A stretch of DNA of 64,000 bases from Craspedostauros australis. Lineage: Eukaryota; Bacillariophyta; Bacillariophyceae; Mastogloiales; Achnanthaceae. The stretch lies in assembly GCA_026770025.1 (NCBI GenBank), contig JAMXDE010000084.1, positions 23,067-87,066 on the forward strand, written 5' to 3'. Shown one piece after another: positions 1-9,429 of this stretch (position 1 is the first letter of the stretch; each line of letters opens with the position of its first letter). The notes below the pieces were generated by a model, which searched no databases, had not been told where the DNA came from, and saw only the letters and a program-made list of their open reading frames with translations. The translations under genes were made by a program, and so were the position numbers.

Positions 1-564
1 TGCAGCAGCACCATGTCATACTGTTGCATTCATGCATCTTATCATCATGAATCATCGCTTGCGTACATGAGATCGCATCCGCAGGCATCCTTTGTCATGC
101 ACATCGTCGTGCATATCCGTAGGCATTCTTTCCATGCACCTCGTCGTGCATATCCTTATTCTACATTCCCTGCGGTACGATTCCACAGTCTTGCGTTTCG
201 CTCTTGATCTCCTGACACCAAACTTTACGATTGGTGTCATGATTGATGTCATGATTGATGCCTTTTCTGAGTTGTTCTAGTCCGTGGGTGACACGTGCCA
301 TGATCTCCAGATGGGGTGATCATCAATGTGTCAGTCATCATCTTCCTTCACATGGTTTAGATGTCGTGGCCTTTTCTTGATTCATAGAGGACAGGCTTGT
401 TTGCTTGGTAAGACTGAGGTCATTCCTGTGTGATTCGTGTCGTGGGTGGAATGGACAATATTCAATGGTGTGACGAATAATATCCAAAGGTGTGACAAAT
501 AATGTTGGGAGTTGCGGCAATCATGGGTATCTTTCCGACAGAGTCGTACCCTCGATTCCTGACA
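1..564 (-). repeat. 3' LTR of element 1 (partial)
   Basis: Direct repeat of 6831-7394 at an offset of 6830 bases with no difference seen. It ends at 564, where the two copies diverge: internal DNA follows here, host DNA follows at 7394. About 118 bases of the LTR lie left of the window. Confidence 0.95.
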
Positions 565-574
565 CCCTTCCATT
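565..574 (-). other. Polypurine tract of element 1
   Basis: On the element strand the sequence AATGGAAGGG directly precedes the 3' LTR, as expected for the primer of plus-strand DNA synthesis. Element 2 has a closely similar tract (AGGAAGGG) in the same place. Confidence 0.8.
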
Positions 575-639
575 GTCGCATCGACAACACATCACTCACA
601 CTCTCACATTTTCATAATTTTCGCCTCCTCTCCTCTCCG

Positions 640-3600
640 TCACTGATCCATTGTGGAACGCAGTTGGATGTAGTAATCCCTGTGTTTTTCGTAGATCTCC
701 TTTTTGGTATTCTTCGTAAAGCCGTCTGCGATGTTGTCTTCAGAACGCACAAATTTGGTTCTGGCCTCTCCGTTTGTGATCAGTTCTCGAATGAAATGAT
801 GTCGGATGTCGATGTGCCGTGTCCTGGCGGATGTTGATGGGTTGGACGCGATGAAGATCGCTCCAACATTGTCAACCATCACATCTGCCGGCTTGTGCAT
901 CCTCAATCCGATGTCGCTCATCAATTGTGTTACGAAGCGAATTTCTTTTCCTGCCTCCGACAGGGCGACGTACTCTGCTTCCGTCGAGCTGAGTGTTACG
1001 CTTCGTTGTGCCTTTGATCTCCATATGATCGGCACTCCTTGTAGTAGGACGATGTGCCCTCCTACGCTGATGCGATTGTCCTTGTCACCTGCGAATTCGC
1101 TGTCGGTGTATATTGCAATCTTCCATGCATCTTGGGTCAGTGGACTCGGTTTCATCTTCAGTCCATATTCTCTCGTGTCCCATACGAACTTCATGACTCG
1201 AAGCATTTCCTTGTATGCTGCGGCTGTTGGTCCATCCAACACCTTGGTCAGTTCTCGCACTGCATTGGCGATGTCGGGTCGAGAGTGTTTCACCAGGTAT
1301 AGCAGCATACCTACTCCGCTTCGGTATCTGCTGTGTCGCTGCTTGTCCACTTTGGGTGCATCGCTTTGCCTTTGGATGCCTTGCCCTGGTGTCCCAGGCG
1401 TTCCGTATCGTTGCAGCTTCACCACATCGCTTCCGAACGTATCGATGATGTTCTTTAGGATGTGTGGTTGGTTCACCCAACAGTTCGTCTTGTCGCGGTT
1501 GAAGATGATCTTGCAGCTCAGGTAGTCTTCGAGATCTTCCTCCACTTTGACTCCGAATCGTTCCGCTCGGATATCCTTCACAAGCTTCTTCAATTCCTGC
1601 TCCTCTCCGATGCAGAGGCAATCGTCCACATAGGTGCCGATCAGTAGCAGTCTCCCTTCCTGATTCCGAATCAGCAGGCATGGGTCCACCTCGCTCTGTC
1701 TGAACCCCAATTTGAATAGGATGTCGACGAGCTTCTTATTCCATTGTCTCGCGCTCTGCACGAGTCCGTAGATGGTTTTCTTGAGTAGCAGGCATTCGTC
1801 GGCTTCGTGCCTCATACCCTTTGGGCATTGCATGTAGATCTCTTCATCGAGTTCTCCATGCAGGAATGCTGTCTCAAAGTCGATGATGATACTGTCCATA
1901 TGTAATATCATCTTCATCGTGAGCATGATTCGATATGTTGCATCATGTATCACTGGTGCGTGGTGTGCCGAGAAATCGACTCCTGCGATCTGCGAGTATC
2001 CGCATGCCACGAGTCTGGCGCGGAATACCCCGTTTCTCTTTTCCTTGAAAACCCATTTGGTCTTCACACACCGCCGATCCTTCGGCATCTGGTCCTTCTT
2101 GATTTTCTCCCATACTTTCCTTCTGGCCATATCATAGAACTCTTTGTTGATAGCTTCGCGCCATTTCTTTCTTTTGTTGGGATCCGCATGGTCCCAGCAG
2201 TCTTCGAATGTGGTAGGGTCTAGCAGCATTGCGACATGCGCGTGTTCTGCTCCTCCCTCATTTCGTTCGTCTTTCAATGCTTGGTCCGCAGCGATGATGT
2301 CATCTAATCTCATCATTCCATGAGGCGTGTCTATCATCGTACCTGCGATATCTCTGTTGAATATTGACCCGTCTGCGTGGAAGTCGGGTCCTCCTGTTTC
2401 CGGTGGAGTTGTGATGGTCTCTTCGGGCGTCACATATCCCTCGCTGTCATTAGGTTCTGACTCATCACTTGATCCGAGATCTCGCTCCTCCTCTGGGATT
2501 GGGTCGTTGTTGTACCCGGCGAGAGCGCTCAGCATCCTTGGTATGCGTGTTACAGGTTCTGCGACAGGGGTGTCGTTGGGCTCTTTCTCGGCCGCTTCGT
2601 CTACCTTCCCCTCGTCGTCCCTTCCGAATTCATCGTCGTTCTCTTCGTTCGATTCATTTTCCCCTTGGGCAGGGAGCAAGCTATCTTGCCCTCGCGCAGC
2701 GTCATCAGTATCTTCTATCTCTTTGGCTCTGCTGCTGCGATCCGCGTCGTCGGCCTCCATGCTTCTGATGGTCTCCGATCGTCGCTCCCAAGTTGTTCTC
2801 GTAGCTCGGGTGTTTATTCCCGACGTAGAGTCGTCATCTTCTAGATCTATCAGCACAGATCTGTTGGCATTCTCGATACCTCTGAATTGCCCGTATGACT
2901 GATTCATCCATGTCACGTCTCTCGTGAATAGGATCTTTGTTGTTGCGAGATTCAGCATTCGATCTACTCCCTTAGCGTGCGACTGGCCGTAGCCGACGAA
3001 CATGGCTGGTCTGGATCTATCGTCCAGCTTAGCCTTTATCGTACGACCGCCGATGTATACCATGCCTATTTCTCCGAATTTTCGTAATCCATCCACGAAT
3101 GTTGGGATGCGGTTGTTGAGGAGAACACATGCTGGTTCTCTTGTTTTTGTCTCGATAATATTTTCGAGCTGAGTCGCGGTTCGGGCTGCCTCCGCCCACA
3201 ATTTTCCACGCACTGTTCTCGGTAGATGCGTTTGGTTGAGCATGGAGCGGACTTTCCCGTACAGCGTTGCGAATTTTCTTTCCACGCGACCATTCTGTTG
3301 GGGAGTGGAGGCTGCAGTATATTCGAATGTTGGACCGAACCCTGTGTTGAGAAGCTGTTTTTCCGTGGCATAATTCTCTCCCGCGTTGTCACATCTGATA
3401 TTTTTCACATGAGCCTGTTGGTTGGAGTGAAGCCATCGGAGGAGCGTGATCAGCTTTTCTCCGACTTCACTTTTCTCTTTCAAAAAGTAGCTCCAGCAGT
3501 AATCACTGTAATCATTGATGACAAGGAGCCAATATTTTCCTTGTCCGTAGCTGTGCGTTTGAACACTCGATGTATCAATGAACAACCGCTCACCAATTTC

Positions 3601-5139
3601 CTTTGCTCGGCGCTGCAGGCGTTTTGTCATTGACTTCTGCTTCTGTTTTCCAATTGCGCAGTCAATGCATGCATGCAACTTGCCTGTGACATTCCAACCG
3701 TATCGTCCCGCTGTGCGAGAGATCGTGTAAGTGTCAACATGGCCTAACATTTTATGAATTTGGTTGATGTCCACTGCGGACTTGGTGGACACGCCGACAT
3801 TGGCTTGGTCTTTGTGGGGAGGGGCGCTGATCATGTTCACTCCACTCACGAAACCGCTATGGGTTGCCATGAGTCTGTCGAACGTGATGCGTTGCCCGCG
3901 CTTCTCCAAGCTCATCACGACACCTTGGTTGCTGATGTCGAAGCCGTTCTCGAGAGCTTTGTTGATGCTCAAGAGGTTCACCCACAGGTTGGGCACGAAC
4001 TTCACTTGCTTGAGCACGATGGTAGCTTGGTTCCCGTTCTTCTGCATCACGACCATGCGTTTATCGCCAACCTTCGTTGCCTTGAGGTATCGGCCGCTGC
4101 CGATCTTGATGGAGTGGTTGGCCACTCGCACGTTAATCATTCCCTCTTCGCTATTGGTGAGGTGGCATGAGGCACCGGAATCACCCAGCCACGTGTTTGC
4201 TTCGTGGTGGTCGGGGGCGATGGTGTGGCGGAGTGCACTTGCATCGTCGAGGTCACCGATTATCATGGCCATGTCTGGTTGAGCGTCTTGGTGGTCACCG
4301 ATCACCATGGCCATGTCTGGTTGAGCATCAGCCGCTCGGTAGATGGGGAGCTGGTTGAATACCTCAGGGTCTCGGACTCCTTGGTCACTTGGATGGTGCA
4401 TCCACATCAGCATCTCTGCGGCGTGCTGAACCAGGCTGTCGATGAGCCCTCTGTGGATGGGTGGCAAGTTGAGCTCCTCGAGTCTTGCATTGATGTGTTG
4501 CACGGCTTGCACCAATTGCAGTGGCGTGAACACGTCGATGCAATGCATCATGTAGTAGAGCGTGCGCGGGTTCAGGCTTTCTCCTCCTCCTTCGGTGTAC
4601 GCATGCGCTGCGTCGCAGCACAGTAGGGCGAGCTCAGAGCGCACTTCATCAGCGACCATCATGTTGCTGAGAGAGTATCTCATTGCGACATGCAAAGGTC
4701 CTGCAGTCCAGAGCTTCTGGCGGCGCGTCATGATGTCTTGGATCGTTGTTGGCACCGCCCTTGCAGGGGGGTTTGCCAGTTGGATGAGGAACGGCGAGTT
4801 ACGGCAGGTCTTGCACATGGCGTAGAGAGGGCCGCGCTGAAAGCACAGCAGGCACCATCCTGTGGTGCTCCCTCCGTTGCGGGACGACTCTTCGATCATT
4901 CGATCGACCAGAGTCCTTGGTTCGGTTCGAGAGTAGATGGTGGAGGTGACGCAATGGTCGACTCCAGGCATCGCTACTTCATTCTCCATGATGTCTCTGA
5001 CGTTGAGGGGTTCATCCTCGTAGACGATCCCTTCGAAGAGATTGTCTTCGTCGGTGTAGTCGTCTTCATCGCTTGATGGGAATTGCTCGCGGTTGATGGT
5101 CTCAACTGCAGCAACTGGGGGCCTGTAGTATCCGTACAC
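640..5139 (-). CDS. Copia Pol polyprotein (protease-integrase-RT-RNase H)
   Basis: A 1499-residue open frame. The aspartic protease motif WLGDSGASCHL has its Asp near residue 320. It is followed by the integrase HHCC segment (HKMLGH ... CIDC) and the integrase core: Asp in LFIDTSS, Asp in IRCDNAGEN, Glu in the QQNGRVERK block. Reverse transcriptase follows with IIDFETAFLHGEL, YGLVQSARQW and the catalytic YVDD near residues 1170-1173, then RNase H (YTDSEFAGD, SSTEAEYVALSEA, ADGFTK). All signature residues are present. The frame is the same as the upstream Gag, separated by one TGA at 5158-5160 plus six codons, so the first ATG of this ORF need not be used and expression may be as Gag-Pol by readthrough. 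A short tandem duplication (DAQPDMAM, twice) lies near 4260-4330. Confidence 0.95.
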   Translation of the reverse strand: MYGYYRPPVAAVETINREQFPSSDEDDYTDEDNLFEGIVYEDEPLNVRDIMENEVAMPGVDHCVTSTIYSRTEPRTLVDRMIEESSRNGGSTTGWCLLCFQRGPLYAMCKTCRNSPFLIQLANPPARAVPTTIQDIMTRRQKLWTAGPLHVAMRYSLSNMMVADEVRSELALLCCDAAHAYTEGGGESLNPRTLYYMMHCIDVFTPLQLVQAVQHINARLEELNLPPIHRGLIDSLVQHAAEMLMWMHHPSDQGVRDPEVFNQLPIYRAADAQPDMAMVIGDHQDAQPDMAMIIGDLDDASALRHTIAPDHHEANTWLGDSGASCHLTNSEEGMINVRVANHSIKIGSGRYLKATKVGDKRMVVMQKNGNQATIVLKQVKFVPNLWVNLLSINKALENGFDISNQGVVMSLEKRGQRITFDRLMATHSGFVSGVNMISAPPHKDQANVGVSTKSAVDINQIHKMLGHVDTYTISRTAGRYGWNVTGKLHACIDCAIGKQKQKSMTKRLQRRAKEIGERLFIDTSSVQTHSYGQGKYWLLVINDYSDYCWSYFLKEKSEVGEKLITLLRWLHSNQQAHVKNIRCDNAGENYATEKQLLNTGFGPTFEYTAASTPQQNGRVERKFATLYGKVRSMLNQTHLPRTVRGKLWAEAARTATQLENIIETKTREPACVLLNNRIPTFVDGLRKFGEIGMVYIGGRTIKAKLDDRSRPAMFVGYGQSHAKGVDRMLNLATTKILFTRDVTWMNQSYGQFRGIENANRSVLIDLEDDDSTSGINTRATRTTWERRSETIRSMEADDADRSSRAKEIEDTDDAARGQDSLLPAQGENESNEENDDEFGRDDEGKVDEAAEKEPNDTPVAEPVTRIPRMLSALAGYNNDPIPEEERDLGSSDESEPNDSEGYVTPEETITTPPETGGPDFHADGSIFNRDIAGTMIDTPHGMMRLDDIIAADQALKDERNEGGAEHAHVAMLLDPTTFEDCWDHADPNKRKKWREAINKEFYDMARRKVWEKIKKDQMPKDRRCVKTKWVFKEKRNGVFRARLVACGYSQIAGVDFSAHHAPVIHDATYRIMLTMKMILHMDSIIIDFETAFLHGELDEEIYMQCPKGMRHEADECLLLKKTIYGLVQSARQWNKKLVDILFKLGFRQSEVDPCLLIRNQEGRLLLIGTYVDDCLCIGEEQELKKLVKDIRAERFGVKVEEDLEDYLSCKIIFNRDKTNCWVNQPHILKNIIDTFGSDVVKLQRYGTPGTPGQGIQRQSDAPKVDKQRHSRYRSGVGMLLYLVKHSRPDIANAVRELTKVLDGPTAAAYKEMLRVMKFVWDTREYGLKMKPSPLTQDAWKIAIYTDSEFAGDKDNRISVGGHIVLLQGVPIIWRSKAQRSVTLSSTEAEYVALSEAGKEIRFVTQLMSDIGLRMHKPADVMVDNVGAIFIASNPSTSARTRHIDIRHHFIRELITNGEARTKFVRSEDNIADGFTKNTKKEIYEKHRDYYIQLRSTMDQ

Positions 5140-5157
5140 ACTTGGGGTGTGGGCCTC

Positions 5158-6633
5158 TCACTCCTCTTCAGAGTACTCGTCCTCTTCTTCGAGGTCGAGT
5201 CCGGTCATGTCTTCGTCGGTGGTTGCAAGGGCCATGTCGTTGATGAACGACTCGTAGTGCGCCATGTTGGTGGTGTTGATTGTTTGGTTTTTCTTGATGT
5301 TCGTGATTTCGTCGATTGTCACGATTCTTGGATTGGTCACATTTTTGACCTCAACGGGGTCGTTTTCGAGCTCGTTGGTGGGGAAACACACCAATTCTTC
5401 GTTGTTGACCGACTTGTCTTCGTCGGGTAACCACATTGATTCATCGGTCATCACGAGACCGATTTCGTCTTCTTCGTCGTCAGCGGGCATCCACATGGGT
5501 TCATCTACCACGACGAACGCGGCGTTGTCTGCCGCGGCGTCTTCGGGTAGCCACATCGGTTCTTCGACCATCACGAGGGCGACGTCGTCTGTTCCGTCCA
5601 TTCCGTCGGTGGCCACGTTGGCGGCGTCGGCTGCTCTCATCGCTGCCTTCAACTTGAAGCACTCGAGGATCTTGTGTCCCTTCTTACCGCAGTACTTGCA
5701 GTTTCCGTTGAACTTAGTCTTGTCCTCAGTATCACTTCTCTTGTTCTTCTTCGTGGGCTTGCCACCTTTGTTCTTAGGCGCAGAGCGGCAGTCTGCCTTC
5801 TTGTGCCCGTAGGCGCCACAGTTGCGGCAGTGGCCCTTGAAGCCACCAGTGGCGGCGAGTGCCATTTCTTCCTTGCTATTGTTCTCGCGCTTACTACCTC
5901 CTTGCTTGATGTGACGTGCGTCGTAGGTTGCACTCACTGCTTCACGGATGTCTTCGATAGTCATCTGCTTTTCGATGTTCTTGAACTTGAGCTCGATGAG
6001 CTTCACATCCATTTCGTAGTCCCTTCCAAGAGCGTTGAGCACGGGCATGTGGTACTGCTCCATGTCCATGTTAACTCCCGCGTGCTTGAGGCGGTTGCGG
6101 ATCACCTCCATTTCGGTGAGGAAGGTATCTGGGTGTTCGCCTTTCTTCAATCGCATCCCGTTGAGTTGAGCCAACAACTTTGCCTTCATTGGCGCAGTGC
6201 GTTGCTTGTAGATGCGCTCGAGAGCCTTCCACGCCTTACGAGGGTCTCCTCCCTCGTAGGTGCTGCTCTCGCATCCCAACACAGCCATGAAGGCGACATC
6301 GCCTTCGGTGGTTTCATGGTTGATTGCCATGGTCAGTTCTTCAAACGCGTACTTGGCTAGAGCCTTCTTGTACTCCGCCTTCTCCTCGAGAGACATGGCA
6401 GATAACTTCGAGGCCTTAAGCTTCTTCTCTTCGCCTCCCACGATGGAGGCGAGAGGAGAGGGGTCGAAAGCCTCGGTCTTCACAATCACTGCACCCAAGT
6501 CCTTGAGATACAAGTCTCCGTAACCCTTGCGGTTGGCGCGGGCGAGGAACTTCGCACTCCAAGCTTTCCAGGAGGATCGCTTGCCGTCGAACATGATCAT
6601 GTAACGATCGGTCTTACCGAGGAAAGACGTCAT
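5158..6633 (-). CDS. Copia Gag (nucleocapsid) protein
   Basis: A 491-residue protein beginning at the first ATG after the 5' LTR leader. The N-terminal part (SSWKAWSAKFLARA) and the GDPRKAWKALERIYK segment are typical of the copia Gag capsid domain (UBN2/retrotran_gag type). Two CCHC zinc knuckles follow, CRNCGAYGHKKADC and CKYCGKKGHKILEC, for RNA binding. The C-terminus is acidic, with three repeated segments ending in EPMWLP, EPMWMP and ESMWLP. It ends at TGA (GAG TGA GAG). Pol continues in the same frame, so this is either a readthrough stop or a recent nonsense change. Confidence 0.93.
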   Translation of the reverse strand: MTSFLGKTDRYMIMFDGKRSSWKAWSAKFLARANRKGYGDLYLKDLGAVIVKTEAFDPSPLASIVGGEEKKLKASKLSAMSLEEKAEYKKALAKYAFEELTMAINHETTEGDVAFMAVLGCESSTYEGGDPRKAWKALERIYKQRTAPMKAKLLAQLNGMRLKKGEHPDTFLTEMEVIRNRLKHAGVNMDMEQYHMPVLNALGRDYEMDVKLIELKFKNIEKQMTIEDIREAVSATYDARHIKQGGSKRENNSKEEMALAATGGFKGHCRNCGAYGHKKADCRSAPKNKGGKPTKKNKRSDTEDKTKFNGNCKYCGKKGHKILECFKLKAAMRAADAANVATDGMDGTDDVALVMVEEPMWLPEDAAADNAAFVVVDEPMWMPADDEEDEIGLVMTDESMWLPDEDKSVNNEELVCFPTNELENDPVEVKNVTNPRIVTIDEITNIKKNQTINTTNMAHYESFINDMALATTDEDMTGLDLEEEDEYSEEE

Positions 6634-6700
6634 GGTGATGATGGTGAGAGTTGTTTGTTGCTGCGTTGGTGATGATGGAAACGTAGGATTTCAATCGTAA

Positions 6701-6712
6701 CGTTTCGAAACG
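6701..6712 (-). other. 12 bp perfect palindrome at the primer-binding position of element 1
   Basis: CGTTTCGAAACG lies directly inside the 5' LTR, where LTR elements carry the tRNA primer-binding site. It does not match the usual initiator-Met primer site (TGGTATCAGAGC type). Element 2 has CGTTTATAAACG at the same place, and both continue with a similar CGxTA-x-GAT stretch. Confidence 0.7.
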
Positions 6713-7394
6713 TGTTGGAAATCCGGGGTTAGTGTTAGTAAGAACTAATTGGTTGTTAGATCGTACTATTCAGAACTGTGAGCTCATTCTCTTCAGCTCC
6801 TTTGCCTTTCGTTTCTCATATAGCATCTCCTGCAGCAGCACCATGTCATACTGTTGCATTCATGCATCTTATCATCATGAATCATCGCTTGCGTACATGA
6901 GATCGCATCCGCAGGCATCCTTTGTCATGCACATCGTCGTGCATATCCGTAGGCATTCTTTCCATGCACCTCGTCGTGCATATCCTTATTCTACATTCCC
7001 TGCGGTACGATTCCACAGTCTTGCGTTTCGCTCTTGATCTCCTGACACCAAACTTTACGATTGGTGTCATGATTGATGTCATGATTGATGCCTTTTCTGA
7101 GTTGTTCTAGTCCGTGGGTGACACGTGCCATGATCTCCAGATGGGGTGATCATCAATGTGTCAGTCATCATCTTCCTTCACATGGTTTAGATGTCGTGGC
7201 CTTTTCTTGATTCATAGAGGACAGGCTTGTTTGCTTGGTAAGACTGAGGTCATTCCTGTGTGATTCGTGTCGTGGGTGGAATGGACAATATTCAATGGTG
7301 TGACGAATAATATCCAAAGGTGTGACAAATAATGTTGGGAGTTGCGGCAATCATGGGTATCTTTCCGACAGAGTCGTACCCTCGATTCCTGACA
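6713..7394 (-). repeat. 5' LTR of element 1 (682 bp)
   Basis: Complete LTR. On the element strand it starts TGTCAGGAATC at 7394 and ends GATTTCCAACA at 6713. A TATA-like GCTATATGAG lies about 105 bases before the LTR's 3' end and may be the promoter core. The boundary is fixed at the right by comparison with the other LTR and at the left by the TG...CA rule and the adjacent palindrome. Confidence 0.9.
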
Positions 7395-7770
7395 GCTATG
7401 GTTCTTCCCTTCGAGGGGGATCTCCTGTGGTGTCCTGATTGACAATGCGTGTGGGTTGTGTAGCCCGAGTACCGTGGGTCGAGATCCGTTGTCTGAGTTC
7501 TGTGAGAGACAATGGGCAATGATGCGCGTTGCTGTGGCTTTGGTTCCGTGCGTCGGCGTTTTGGCAATGGTGGGTGTCAGAAACTTGGTTATCGGAACCC
7601 TGTTGGTTCCCTGACACGAATTCCGAAGATCTACTTCAAGGTTCTGGATCTGTCCCCAAACGTGGGGGCCGGTGATGTATTCGTTCGACCTACTGGAATG
7701 CTGACGAGTTGGATGATTCGTAGTCTCTCTTGCTAAGATGGCTACTAGTTTAGCTCTATTAAAGCACACA
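7395..7770 (-). repeat. Old non-coding repeat, family X copy 1
   Basis: Read on the minus strand this tract starts with TAGAGCTAAACTAG and later contains GGTACTCGGGCTACACAACC. Similar landmarks occur in the same order at 14404-14830. Element 1 abuts its end, so the LTR element may have inserted into it. No coding sequence is convincing. Confidence 0.4.
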
Positions 7771-8880
7771 AGCACACAAGTACGCGATGAACAGACAAAG
7801 ACTCGTGTGAGTTGGGAAGTGGCGGACGCTTGCACCAATACGAATCGTGCGTGGGTATGTGTGTTCGTTCGAGTCTGCGGAATGCCATGACCTGCGGATG
7901 TTGTCAACGCCATTGTTGATGTCTCCTCACTGCGCTGCACTGCGCTGCAACAACCGAACCGTCTCTGCTCCTCGTGCTGTGGGCTGTACGAGTCGGCTGT
8001 GAACCACTCGGTCTTGCTCGTTGGCTGTCTTGCTGGCCTGTCTTGGTGTGTTCTTACCTCAGTGGATCTCGCGTTGTTGGCTGCTGACCTTGTCGTGTTG
8101 GTATGTATAGTACGCTGTGTTGTTGGGATGCAATGGGATGGATGACGACGATGGTGATGGTGGCAACGGGAGAAGTGGTTGGAGTCTTCGCGACTACGAG
8201 TATGAGAACTTCTGAGTGGAGGGTGCGATGTTATGATTGGTAAACATGTCTTTGTCGATTGTGGATGAAGTGTGCATCGTTGCCGTTCTTGTCGTTCTTG
8301 TCGCTGTTGTCACTGTCGCTGTTGTCACTGTCGCTGTTGTCACTGTTGCTGTTGTCCTCCTCTCCCTTCTTGTTCGTTGCTTCTTGGCCTCGCTGCTTCT
8401 TGTTGCACATCGTCAACAACCCACAATTTCGAAAATCCGTCTTGTCCCTGTCTCATTCACTGGTTGCGCTTCGTTGGCATTTCTCCATAGGCGCATTGGT
8501 CCGTACCGCATGCCATGGTTGGAGATCCGCGTTTGTATACGCAATTGGGAGAGTTGCCACGGTGGCGACATGACGAGTAGAGTACTGCTGTCACAATCAA
8601 TCAATCATCTCCGAAGCACCGCCCACCCGTCCACCGCACCATCTGGCGAGCGCTGAGCTTTGGCAATGTTGGCGACGCCGCAGACTGCACCACAGACCGC
8701 GTCATAGACTCCATCGCAATCTGCACCAGAGCAAACGCAAAGGTCAATACCAACGTTCACACTCGTATGTACAGAGTAAACATGTTGTGTCGCGACATGG
8801 GTCATGAGCGTCAATTTCTTGTGTTCATGCAGGGCGTGGACTGGCTTCGTGGTTCGATTCCGCAGCGCGCTATTTTGACA
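7771..8880. other. Intergenic stretch with a GTC/GTT-rich microsatellite
   Basis: No gene recognised. Bases about 8281-8357 hold tandem 15-mers of the type GTCACTGTCGCTGTT. A short open plus-strand stretch ends just before the segmental duplication at 8881, but I cannot assign it. Confidence 0.6.
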
Positions 8881-9318
8881 CAGTTGCAGTGGGGTACGAC
8901 GATCCATGCATGACGCCAGCGGATACCACCATCCTTTTCCACACAATTCCTTCCACACAACTCCTTCCACATCATTGAAACCAACGAACGCGGAAAGCAC
9001 TTGATTGGCGACGACGATCTCGGCGACAACAGTGGTGGCCAGACCATCGTCGTCATGCCACACTGCCCAATGATGCTGTATGGTACACCAACGTGCTGTT
9101 CACCAACCAGGATCATCTGCTGCTCAGCGGCATGATCATCAGCAATGTATTGGCCAAAGAGCATGCCTTGCTGTCCAGCCAGTCAGGCTGTGCTGCGAAC
9201 GATACGGTCGTGCATAGAACAGCACGCTGCGCAAGTCACCAAAGGCGAGATCCAAGACTTGCCGGGCGCACCATTGGATGTATCACTGATAGCTATCTTA
9301 CGAAATACGGTAGTGTAG
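8881..9318 (+). pseudogene. SRR1-like domain protein, 3' fragment (copy 1)
   Basis: Matches the 3' half of the SRR1-like gene at 48151-49177. It contains the SRR1-domain block ending in TIVVMPHCPMMLY; in another frame the expected continuation TNVLFTNQDHL...MIISNVL follows. In SRR1-family proteins these form one block (MPHC-x-x-x-LY-NNLL-W-N), so the frame is broken by about one base near 9080. The upstream half is absent: similarity to the other copy begins abruptly at 8881. SRR1 (BER1) proteins act in clock-related processes in plants and heme regulation in animals. The likely C-terminus is the frame ending LDVSLIAILRN before TAG at 9316-9318. It is tail-to-tail with the BTB gene, 111 bases away. 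Confidence 0.65.
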
Positions 9319-9429
9319 TTACTTCTCTGATTACAGCCTACTCATTTTCCTCTTCTTCATTACGCGCTCATTTCTCTGTCTACTGTTGTTGTGATTCACT
9401 CCTCTTCTGCAGCGGCAGCGCCATCGGCC

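Larger units (their letters stand above)
1..7394 (-). mobile_element. Ty1/copia LTR retrotransposon (element 1), young, left end cut by window
   Basis: An LTR-gag-pol-LTR element read on the minus strand. The 5' LTR is 6713-7394, the internal region 565-6712, and the 3' LTR begins at 564 and runs off the left edge. The LTR termini are TGTC...CAACA on the element's strand. Domain order protease, integrase, RT, RNase H is the copia (Pseudoviridae) order. The two LTRs match at every base I compared over 564 positions, so the insertion is recent. The target-site duplication cannot be checked because the left end is outside the window; the right flank begins GCTAT. Confidence 0.95.

Noticed and set aside
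806-1525. Plus-strand ORF of 239 residues opposite Pol
   Set aside because: Shadow of the copia RT/RNase H coding strand; no motif of its own.
2327-2902. Plus-strand Ser-rich ORF of 191 residues
   Set aside because: Antisense of the acidic linker of element 1 Pol.
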